Source of the DNA: Planobispora rosea
GTDB taxonomy: Bacteria; Actinomycetota; Actinomycetes; Streptosporangiales; Streptosporangiaceae
DNA: 64,000 bases
Reading direction: 5' to 3'
Assembly (NCBI RefSeq): GCF_014648175.1
Contig: NZ_BMQP01000036.1
Coordinates: 17,762-81,761, forward strand
The position numbers and the translations under genes were made by a program. The notes under the pieces are model-generated. The model was not told where the DNA came from and did no database searches. It saw only the letters and a program-made list of their open reading frames with translations. Below are positions 57,571 through 64,000 of this stretch, piece by piece; positions within the stretch are counted from its first letter, which is position 1, and each line of letters starts with the position of its first letter.

Positions 57571-58629
57571 TCAGGCGAGGCGGACGGTGCCGCGGCCGGT
57601 CGCCAGGGGCAGGTCGAGGAGGGTGCGAATGCCCGGCGGGGCGGCGCAGACGGCGGCGATGGCGTTGACCGCGTGGGCGGCGGCGCCGGACAGTCCGTGG
57701 GAGATCTCCTCAAGGCTGACCATGATCTCGGGAACGCCCTCGATGTGGATGGCGGAGCCGGGGGCGGTCCAGCGCCGGACCCGGGTGGCGTCGGCCTTGT
57801 AGACGCACTCCACGGTCATGAAGGGACGGCCGCGGACCAGGCCGGAGAACGTCCAGCGGGACGCGCACACGGTCCCGGGGCGGACCGTGCCGGCGGCGAT
57901 CTCGAACTCCTCCTGGGAGGTCTCGAACTCGTCGCTCTCCTCCACCTCGTCGAGCGTGACGCCGAGGGCGTCGGCCACGAACTGCACGCTCTCGGTGAAG
58001 AGCGCGCGCTGGAAGGCGCGGAACGGGCGCACCGCGGTCGTGTAGTCCTTGGCCGAGCGGGTGAAGCCGTACAGGTCGACGACGATCTGCCGGGACGGGT
58101 GACCGCGGAAGTCGGAGGTCTCGCGGACGTAGATGTGGTCGATCCGGCTGGACAGGCCGGTGAGCGCGAGGGGGAGCAGGTCGCTGATGAACCCGGGGTT
58201 GATGCCGGTGCCGTGCAGGGAGGTGCCGCCCGCGCGGCAGGCGGCCTCCAGGCGCTCCACCACGCCGGGGCCGTAACACCGGGGATGGACGAAACCGGTG
58301 GTGGTGATCACGTTCTTGCCCGAGGCGAGCAGGGCGCAGATCGTCTCGACGTCGCTGGCGTGGTCGTTGCCGAAGTAGGAGGCGGGCAGCGGTGTGTGCA
58401 GCACGCAGTCGGCGTCCAGGGCGAGGACGCGATCGACGTCGTCGGTGCAGACGACCCCGGTCTCGGGCAGCGCGACGATCTGTCCGGCGTCCTTGCCCGC
58501 CTTGGCCGGGTCGTAGACGAACACGCCGGCGAGCTCGAACTCGGGGCGGGTGATCAGACTGCGGAGCGAATATCTGCCAACGGCGCCCGTGGCCCACTGG
58601 ATCACGCGGAGCGGCGGTGAAGAGGGCAT
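57571..58629 (-). CDS. NAD(P)H-dependent amine dehydrogenase-like (dihydrodipicolinate-reductase-fold) protein
   Basis: The 352-residue protein has a Rossmann N-terminus (RVIQWATGAVGRYSLRSLITRPEFELAGVFVYDPAKAGKDAG) and the HTPLP...NVITTTGFVHP segment of the DapB-fold oxidoreductases, which include diaminopentanoate dehydrogenase. The C-terminal domain (EFEIAAGTVRPGTVCASRWTFSGLVRGRPFMTVECVYK) fits the group. Actual substrates of the actinobacterial members are unknown. ATG 58629 has GGAGG six bases upstream. It is divergent from the SDR gene at 58927. Confidence 0.82.
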   Translation of the reverse strand: MPSSPPLRVIQWATGAVGRYSLRSLITRPEFELAGVFVYDPAKAGKDAGQIVALPETGVVCTDDVDRVLALDADCVLHTPLPASYFGNDHASDVETICALLASGKNVITTTGFVHPRCYGPGVVERLEAACRAGGTSLHGTGINPGFISDLLPLALTGLSSRIDHIYVRETSDFRGHPSRQIVVDLYGFTRSAKDYTTAVRPFRAFQRALFTESVQFVADALGVTLDEVEESDEFETSQEEFEIAAGTVRPGTVCASRWTFSGLVRGRPFMTVECVYKADATRVRRWTAPGSAIHIEGVPEIMVSLEEISHGLSGAAAHAVNAIAAVCAAPPGIRTLLDLPLATGRGTVRLA

Positions 58630-58926
58630 GTGGAGCCTCCACCCGGAGGTTGTGGGCGGGGGCCGTGCCGGGAAGTGCGTCGTCGTCGACCCACGCCAGG
58701 TGCGGGGGAGAAATTTTAGCAGAAAGCTATAAGAAGAACACTATCCGCGACCTCCCATTCTCCCCGCGCATATTCTCTCCCGTCGCGCTCCTCCTGTCCC
58801 GTTCTCCGGTCTCTGCGCCCCGTTCTCCCGCTGCGGGCGCCCGGTCATGGCTTCGCGAGGGCGGGCACGTTATCCTTCAGCAGGACTAGAACTTTATTCT
58901 CGTAGCTTCTCCTGGGAGGGTCGCTG

Positions 58927-59823
58927 ATGTCAGAGCTGCGGTTTGACGGCCGGGTCGCGGTCATCACCGGTGCCGGGCACGGTCTCGGCCGGGCGCACGC
59001 GCTGTCGCTGGCCGAACGCGGCGCCAAGGTGGTCGTCAACGACCTCGGCGGCGCCCTGGACGGCACCGGGGCGTCCACCGGCCCCGCCGCCGAGGTGGTG
59101 GAACTGATCACCAAGAACGGCGGCGAGGCGGTCGCCAGCACCGACAACGTCGCGACCCCCGAGGGCGCCAAGGCGATCGTGCAGGCCGCGCTCGACAGCT
59201 TCGGGCAGGTGGACATCGTCATCAACAACGCGGGCATCCTGCGTGACAAGTCGTTCGGCAAGATGACGGTCGAGGAGTTCGACGCGGTCCTCGCCGTCCA
59301 CGTCCGGGGCTCGTTCCTGGTCAGCCACGCGGCGTTCCCCTACCTCAAGGAGCAGGGCTACGGCCGGATCGTCAACACCTCCTCGCCGGCCGGCCTGTTC
59401 GGCAACTTCGGCCAGGCCAACTACTCCACGGCCAAGATGGGCCTGGTCGGCCTGACCAAGACCCTCGCCATCGAGGGCGCCCGGGCGGGCATCAGGGCCA
59501 ACGCCATCGCCCCGATCGCCTGGACCCGGATGACCGAGGCGCTGCTCCCGGCCGAGTTCGAGGCCAAGTTCACCCCCGAGCGGGTCAGCACCCTGGTGAC
59601 GTACCTGGCGCACGAGTCCTGTGAGACCAGCGGCGAGGTCTTCAGCGTCGGCGGCGGCCGGATCGCGCGGGTGTTCGTGGCGGAGGGGCCCGGCTGGAAG
59701 CAGGACGACCACACGGTCGAGGACATCAGGGACAACTGGGAGGCCATCATGGCCGAGCAGCCCTACCTGACCCCGACCACCATCGGGCAGCAGGCAGGCG
59801 CCTCGATGAAGGCCATGCTCTAG
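58927..59823 (+). CDS. short-chain dehydrogenase/reductase, MFE-2-type 3-hydroxyacyl-CoA dehydrogenase-like
   Basis: The 298-residue SDR has the cofactor loop VITGAGHGLGRAHALSLAERGAKVVVNDLGG, the NNAGILRD strand motif and the catalytic Ser/Tyr/Lys in NTSSPAGLFGNFGQANYSTAKMG. The N-terminal half closely follows the 3-hydroxyacyl-CoA dehydrogenase domain of peroxisomal-type multifunctional enzyme 2, without hydratase and SCP2 domains. Such single-domain relatives act in fatty acid or steroid side-chain oxidation. ATG 58927 has GGGAGG upstream. An AT-rich region with a TAGAAC-containing imperfect palindrome precedes it. Confidence 0.9.
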   Translation: MSELRFDGRVAVITGAGHGLGRAHALSLAERGAKVVVNDLGGALDGTGASTGPAAEVVELITKNGGEAVASTDNVATPEGAKAIVQAALDSFGQVDIVINNAGILRDKSFGKMTVEEFDAVLAVHVRGSFLVSHAAFPYLKEQGYGRIVNTSSPAGLFGNFGQANYSTAKMGLVGLTKTLAIEGARAGIRANAIAPIAWTRMTEALLPAEFEAKFTPERVSTLVTYLAHESCETSGEVFSVGGGRIARVFVAEGPGWKQDDHTVEDIRDNWEAIMAEQPYLTPTTIGQQAGASMKAML

Positions 59824-59959
59824 TACTCCGGTGACACTTCGAGATCTCACCGATTGAGGTCACACGCAGACGGCCACCACGTGATCATCGGGGTTTGTGA
59901 GGACATCTGAAGATCGCGTGATGGCCGCAGGCGACAGCGTAGACTCCCCACGGCTGGCT

Positions 59960-60250
59960 GGTCACCTTCAACGACCTGATGAGCCGCATCCACTTCGGCC
60001 GCGTCGAGCCACGCCGTACCGCCACCGCCTACGTACGCGGCCCGCCAGCCGATCCCGCCCGCTGCCGCACCGCCGCCATCCCCGACCGGACGCCTTTCGC
60101 CACCACGTCCGCCCTGGCCACGCAGATGATCGACGCGGCCCAGGCCGCCGGGGCCCACGCCCACTGGGTGACCGCCGACGAGGTCTACGGCCAAGCCGGC
60201 GACCTGCGCGCCTTCCCGGAAAGGCCGCCCTGGCGCAGCAGCTTCAGGTA
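59960..60250 (+). pseudogene. remnant of an IS701-like DDE transposase
   Basis: In one frame the translation reads FNDLMSRIHFGRVEPRRTATAYVRG, the N-terminal DNA-binding signature of IS701-type transposases. It then jumps to TPFATTSALATQMIDAAQAAGAHAHWVTADEVYGQAGDLRAF, a piece of the catalytic core around the second Asp. More than 150 residues between and all of the C-terminus are missing. No complete ends are recognisable. It is clearly non-functional. Confidence 0.72.
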
Positions 60251-60372
60251 GGAGATTCCCGGCTGGGACGGCTCGAAGGCAGGAGTGAGCTGGGACACGC
60301 ACATCGTGGGGCCGGGATGCGATCACTGACAGCAACCGCAGCCGGACCGGATCATCGAGCGCCTTGACCGCG
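60222..60372 (-). pseudogene. degenerate ArsR-family regulator fragment
   Basis: On the minus strand one frame reads KALDDPVRLRLLSVIASRPHDV. After a one-base frame change it continues CVSQLTPAFEPSQPGISYLKLLRQGGLSGK. This is the recognition-helix part of ArsR repressors (consensus CVCDLT..F..SQPT.SHHLK.L...GL) with a lost codon. Both ends are missing and the 3' end abuts the transposase remnant. It is a broken gene. Confidence 0.72.
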
Positions 60373-60580
60373 GCCGTTCAGGGGCGGGGCGGCCCGCTCG
60401 GTGCTGAGCGGCGTGGTCAGCTTGGGCAGCAGGCGGCGATCGAAGCATCGGCCGCCTCGGCACGCAGCAACGGATCTCACCGATGTCTCGACCGTGACCG
60501 GGACTGATCTCCGCCGGCTTTCGGCGGCCGGCAGGTAGTCATCGCGCGGAGAGGCTGAGACGCACCTCACACTTGGCTGC
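60373..60580. other. unassigned DNA between the remnants and the ECF41 promoter
   Basis: No frame in this 208-base stretch shows a recognisable protein family. It may be further debris of the transposition-damaged region. Confidence 0.4.
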
Positions 60581-60607
60581 GGTCACAGGCCCTGGGGCTG
60601 CGGTGTC
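60581..60607 (+). promoter_or_regulatory. putative ECF41-type promoter
   Basis: GGTCACA, 16 bases, then TGTC is a near match to the ECF41 promoter consensus TGTCACA-N16-CGTC. It lies 38 bases upstream of the carboxymuconolactone decarboxylase-family start codon, in the expected place relative to the ECF41 locus. Confidence 0.5.
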
Positions 60608-60645
60608 TGAAAGGGGCGACAGCGAACAACGACGAGGAGCCCACA

Positions 60646-61119
60646 ATGGATGCTCGTTTGAACCTTTTCGGCAACCCGGTCGCAGGCAAGTCTCTGAAGC
60701 ACCTCGTTGCGGCGGGCAAGGTGCTCGCGGACTCGACGCTACCGGCCGCGACACGCGAGCTGGTGATGCTCCGCGCCAGTCAGATCAACGGCTGTGCCGT
60801 CTGCATCGACATGCACACCAAGGAGGCCACGCACGCCGGGGAGAGTTCCACCCGTCTCAACCTGGTCGCCGCCTGGCGCGAGGCCACGGTGTTCACCGAG
60901 GCGGAACGCGCCGCCCTGGAGCTGGCCGAGCAGGGCACCCGCATCGCCGATGCCGCCGGTGGCGTCACCGACGAAGCATGGACCAATGCCGCCAAGCACT
61001 ACGACGAGGACCAACTTGCCGCCCTGGTCGCGCTCATTGCCCTCATCAACGCCGTCAACCGCTTCAACGTCATCACCCAGCAGCCCGCCGGTGGCTACCA
61101 GCCCGGCCAGCACAGATGA
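60646..61119 (+). CDS. carboxymuconolactone decarboxylase/AhpD-family protein
   Basis: The 157-residue protein has the AhpD-like redox motif RASQINGCAVCIDMHTKEA with the CxxC pair (CAVC) and nearby His, in an all-helical fold. Such proteins act as alkylhydroperoxidase-like reductases. Genes of this family are a hallmark target of ECF41 sigma factors, one of which lies 1.6 kb downstream. ATG 60646 has GAGGAG upstream and a candidate ECF41 promoter further up. It probably helps in handling peroxides or quinones. Confidence 0.92.
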   Translation: MDARLNLFGNPVAGKSLKHLVAAGKVLADSTLPAATRELVMLRASQINGCAVCIDMHTKEATHAGESSTRLNLVAAWREATVFTEAERAALELAEQGTRIADAAGGVTDEAWTNAAKHYDEDQLAALVALIALINAVNRFNVITQQPAGGYQPGQHR

Positions 61120-61231
61120 CGAGTAAGACACGGCCGTGCTGCTGCCTTGCGTCAGTGGTACGGCCCGGGCACCGACCGCCGCTCCTGTTTCCGGACCGGC
61201 CTCACCCCACGACCCTAATGGAAGGGATCTC

Positions 61232-61615
61232 ATGAACCTCGCTCTGTGGATCGGCGCCGGGCTGCTGGCCGTTGTCCTCCTCACTGGCGGCGTCGGCAAG
61301 CTGATCGTGCCCCGGGAGAAGATGGCCGCCATGCGCGGCGCGGGATGGACCGCGGACTTCAGCGTCGGGTTCCTCAAGTTCCTCGGGGCCGTCGAGGTCC
61401 TGGGGGCGATAGGACTCATCCTGCCCGCCGTGACCGGCATCGCGCCGGTTCTGGTGCCGGTGGCGGCGGTCGGTGTGGTGGTGCTGATGATCGGCGCGAT
61501 GATCACGCACTTGCGCCGTGGCGAGGTCATGTCGGCTGCGGGGAACCTGGTCTATCTCGCCCTGGCCGCCTTCGTGGCGTGGGGGCGTTTCGGCCCCGAG
61601 TCCTTCACCGGCTGA
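61232..61615 (+). CDS. DoxX-family membrane protein
   Basis: The 127-residue protein has four transmembrane helices (ALWIGAGLLAVVLLTGGVGKL; FSVGFLKFLGAVEVLGAIGLIL; IAPVLVPVAAVGVVVLMIGAMITHL; VMSAAGNLVYLALAAFVAWGRF), matching DoxX/SURF4-like proteins. In mycobacteria DoxX forms a membrane oxidoreductase complex with SodA and SseA; other members have unclear roles. ATG 61232 has AAGGGA upstream. It lies between the CMD-family gene and the flavin/sigma gene, forming a single plus-strand cluster. Confidence 0.88.
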   Translation: MNLALWIGAGLLAVVLLTGGVGKLIVPREKMAAMRGAGWTADFSVGFLKFLGAVEVLGAIGLILPAVTGIAPVLVPVAAVGVVVLMIGAMITHLRRGEVMSAAGNLVYLALAAFVAWGRFGPESFTG

Positions 61616-61843
61616 CCGCTGCAGCGGGCGGCACAGGCGGTATCGGATCGGATCGATCCCGACCGATGGCCGGGGCCCGGCGCAGCCGCTTCAGCTGGCC
61701 ATCCGGGTCGATACGACCTCCGTTCAACACCACTGGTCAAGGCCGTACGGACCGTGGCGGAAGTGATCAACAACCTGAGCATCCTTCATCAGTGCAGGCC
61801 GGGCGACGGCTTTTCGGGCACGTGCTGCCCAGGAGAACCCCTC

Positions 61844-63694
61844 ATGGACGTGACGAACGACGGCGGCCGCCGGGCTCCAGTGGTCGGACTGGGCATCAGT
61901 GGGGTCGCGGCAGCTCTGCGGCTGCGGCAGATCGGTTGGACGCCGGTCAGCATCGAGCGAGCCACCGGGCGGCGGTCCGTCGGATACTTCATCGCGCTGT
62001 TCGACGCGGGCCGTGCCGTCGCCCAGTGCCTGGGCATCCTGGACAGGATCACCGATCGCGGTGCGGACGGCGTCAGCCATGACATCGACCGGATGGGCGG
62101 GGACCGGCCCGGACTGGGTTTCAAAGACTTTCCCGGCCGGCCATGGATGATGGCGCGGGGAGACGTCAAAGCAGCCGGGTTCGCCGCGCTGCCGTCCGAT
62201 GTCGAGATCCGGTATGCCACCGTGCCGACCCGTATCGAGCAGGAGGCCGACGGGGTGACCGTCACGCTGACCGACACCGTCGGCGGGGCCTCGGTGACCG
62301 AGCGCTTCGATCTGGTCGTCGGCGCCGACGGGCTGCGCTCCACGGTGCGGCGGCTGGCGTTCGGGCCGCACGAGAAGTATCTGCGCCGGCTGAACTACAT
62401 GGCGGTCGCCTTCCACCTGCCCGGCGCGCTCCCGGGTCACGACCAGAGCGATTCGGTCACTCGGGCTGAACCTCAGCGGTCGATGCGGACCTTTCCGTTC
62501 AAGGACGGTCCACCGACCGTGTTGCTCAAGTACCGCACTGACGATGCGCAGGCAGAATTCACCCGGCCCAAGGCCGATCGGGTAGGCGAGGTGTCCGGTC
62601 CGGAGCCGACCGGCACCGCTTTGGGCGCGGTGCTGGACGCGCTGGAGTCGGCCGAGGATGTGCTGTTCGACCGCGCCCCCATCGAGTATCTGCAGGGCAA
62701 CGGGATGCAGATGCGCTCCGCCAGGGCCTCCGATCGCGAGTTGGGAAGGGGTTTCATGCCGGCATCAATGGATGAGACTGAGGCTGCCGGATACCGGCCG
62801 TTGTTGTTTTCCATCGCCTACGGGATGACTGGATCCGTGGGCGACGCCGAGGACATCGTGCAGGACGCGTTCCTCGTCCTGACCCGGGCACATCAGGAAG
62901 AGACTGTGATTGTCGACCCGAAGGCGTATCTGACCACGGTGGTGACGCGGCTCGGCATCAACTACCTGCGTTCGGCGCGGGTGCGGCGGGAGACCTACGT
63001 GGGCGACTGGCTACCCGAGCCGATCGTCATGCCCGCCGACAGCTCAGGACCGGCCGAGCACGCCGAGCTGGCCGATTCTCTGTCGATGGCGTTCCTGGTG
63101 CTGCTGGAGGCTCTCTCGCCGACGGAGCGGGCGGTGTTCATGCTGCGTGAGGTGTTTGGATACGGCTACTCGGACGTGGCGCGGATCACCGGCAAAACCG
63201 AGGTGAACTGCCGACAGATCTTCGCCCGCGCCCGGCGGCGCATCGCTGCCGGAGGGCAGGTGGCCGGCGGCATGCCTCCTCCCGAGCGACGGGCGGAAGG
63301 CCAGGAACTCGCCCGCAGGTTCTTCGAGGCCGCCGCGGGCGGTGACATGGACGCGCTGCTCGGCATGCTCGCGCCCGACGTAGTGCTGCGCGGAGACGGT
63401 GGCGGCAAGGCGCAGGCCTTCGGAAAGCGGCTGGTCGGGCGACTGCCCGTCATGCGACTTATCCTCGGTGTTTTCCGCCGGGCCGGGATCCTGGGGGTTT
63501 CCCTCCGGCCGGCCTGGGTCAACGGCTGGCCGGGCGCCGTCAAGCTCGACGCCGAAGGCCGCGTGATCGGCGTGATCCAGCTCGACATCGCCGACGGCAT
63601 GGTCCACACGATCCACTCGGTGGCCAACCCCGACAAGCTCGCCCATATCAGAATGAATCCAGACATAGGGGAGTCCGGTACGCGGTGTTCTTGA
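61844..63694 (+). CDS. in-frame fusion: truncated FAD monooxygenase plus ECF41 sigma factor
   Basis: One open frame runs for 616 residues. Residues 1-300 or so are an FAD-dependent monooxygenase (GLGISGVAAALRLRQIGW dinucleotide loop; LVVGADGLRSTVRRLAFG) that stops before the second FAD motif (GDAA), so this half is truncated. From about residue 305 the chain is a complete ECF41 sigma factor: sigma2 (LFSIAYGMTGSVGDAEDIVQDAFLVLTR), the WLPEP linker motif, sigma4 (LSPTERAVFMLREVFGYGYSDVARITGKTEVNCRQIFARARRRI), and a SnoaL-like C-terminal domain with DGGGK and NPDKL, the ECF41 hallmarks. ATG 61844 has AGGAG upstream. An internal ATG 62756 with GAAGGGG just upstream may make the sigma factor alone. 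Confidence 0.82.
   Translation: MDVTNDGGRRAPVVGLGISGVAAALRLRQIGWTPVSIERATGRRSVGYFIALFDAGRAVAQCLGILDRITDRGADGVSHDIDRMGGDRPGLGFKDFPGRPWMMARGDVKAAGFAALPSDVEIRYATVPTRIEQEADGVTVTLTDTVGGASVTERFDLVVGADGLRSTVRRLAFGPHEKYLRRLNYMAVAFHLPGALPGHDQSDSVTRAEPQRSMRTFPFKDGPPTVLLKYRTDDAQAEFTRPKADRVGEVSGPEPTGTALGAVLDALESAEDVLFDRAPIEYLQGNGMQMRSARASDRELGRGFMPASMDETEAAGYRPLLFSIAYGMTGSVGDAEDIVQDAFLVLTRAHQEETVIVDPKAYLTTVVTRLGINYLRSARVRRETYVGDWLPEPIVMPADSSGPAEHAELADSLSMAFLVLLEALSPTERAVFMLREVFGYGYSDVARITGKTEVNCRQIFARARRRIAAGGQVAGGMPPPERRAEGQELARRFFEAAAGGDMDALLGMLAPDVVLRGDGGGKAQAFGKRLVGRLPVMRLILGVFRRAGILGVSLRPAWVNGWPGAVKLDAEGRVIGVIQLDIADGMVHTIHSVANPDKLAHIRMNPDIGESGTRCS
62743..62758 (+). promoter_or_regulatory. internal ribosome binding site and likely sigma-factor start
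   Basis: GGGAAGGGG ends five bases before ATG 62756, which is in frame and begins MPASMDETEAAGYRPLLFSIAYG, exactly where ECF41 proteins normally start. It would give a 312-residue sigma factor independent of the upstream fragment. Confidence 0.55.
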
Positions 63695-63919
63695 CGGCGC
63701 ATACCGGGGCCGTGGTGCTCCTGGCGCTGTGGTCATCCACGCCAAGGCCGCACACGCGTACCGGCATGGTGCCCACGGGCTGGGTGTCACGTCGTCTCGG
63801 CGTGCTGGTGGGCGGACACTGCCCAGGCCAGCGGTTCGGCCTTCTCCGGCTCTTCGACTGGCCGTTCCAGCGCGAGTCGGGGCTTGGAACAGGGTCCGGC
63901 TCACGCTGGAACGGCGACT
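63695..63919. other. short intergenic stretch, nothing recognised
   Basis: The open frames on both strands here are Arg/Pro-rich and match no family I know. Confidence 0.4.
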
Positions 63920-64000
63920 TCAGGTAGTCGTGAGGGAGCCGGCGTAGTGCTCGGCGATCTCGTCGCTGGTGGTCAGCCACACACCCTCGTGGCCGGTGAT
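63920..64000 (-). CDS. C-terminal end of a probable polysaccharide deacetylase-family protein (5' part outside window)
   Basis: The minus strand reads ITGHEGVWLTTSDEIAEHYAGSLTTT followed by a stop at 63922-63920. Only 26 residues are inside the window. The VW.TT..EIA..Y pattern is typical of the last strand and helix of polysaccharide deacetylase/allantoinase-like barrels. The call rests on this short piece alone. Confidence 0.5.
   Translation of the reverse strand: MTGHEGVWLTTSDEIAEHYAGSLTTT

Overview
The window is high-GC actinobacterial chromosome. The gene content suggests a mycelial actinomycete, plausibly a member of the Streptosporangiaceae. Evidence for this includes a WhiB1/WblE-type regulator, a PdtaS-type kinase, a SigF/RsbW-type pair, nickel superoxide dismutase with its SodX protease, a Kgd-type 2-oxoglutarate enzyme, a DasR-like regulator, a BsaP protein, a CebR/CelR box, and many GTG and TTG starts. 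Several genes have no Shine-Dalgarno and instead carry a TAnnnT box 6-7 bases before the start codon, the actinobacterial leaderless signature. No rRNA, tRNA or CRISPR array was seen.

Layout. 1-6.4 kb: two HD-domain proteins (the first cut by the window edge), a biotin carboxylase and a tiny biotin carrier protein, an FlK-like thioesterase divergent from bsaP, and a PASTA-domain Ser/Thr kinase. 6.4-12.8 kb: a TPP-dependent enzyme, an imine-reductase-like enzyme convergent with a SARP-type regulator, an SNase-like protein and a secreted protein. 12.8-16.7 kb: bioF, a DasR-like GntR regulator, bioD and bioB on the minus strand. 16.7-24.7 kb: pdtaS, whiB1, a lipid kinase, a membrane protein, sigF-rsbW, sodN/sodX, a CGNR zinc-finger protein and malic enzyme. 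24.9-28.2 kb: an XRE/TPR-type regulator, then an IS200/IS605 element with a frameshifted tnpA and an intact tnpB.

28.1-38.5 kb is the most unusual part. It holds six tandem paralogues, here called A-F, of secreted chymotrypsin-fold serine proteases, with a Streptomyces-subtilisin-inhibitor-like gene between E and F. A and C carry Asp where the catalytic Ser should be. C has also lost both cysteines of a likely disulfide pair and an internal module. Most members have their own terminator, so they look individually transcribed. The IS right end touches the stop codon of A.

38.8-59.8 kb: a thiolase-like protein, a membrane protein, an MDR oxidoreductase, a DUF4097-PadR operon with an operator-flanked promoter, kgd with a small downstream gene, a B3/B4-domain protein, a clan GH-A glycosidase, a GH9 cellulase behind a perfect CebR/CelR box, a xi-class GST-like reductase, an MBL hydrolase, a GAF histidine kinase, an amine-dehydrogenase-like enzyme and an SDR. 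59.8-64 kb: remnants of an IS701-like transposase and an ArsR regulator, then an ECF41-type locus (carboxymuconolactone decarboxylase, DoxX, and a truncated flavin monooxygenase fused in frame to an ECF41 sigma factor), and the C-terminus of a probable polysaccharide deacetylase at the right edge.
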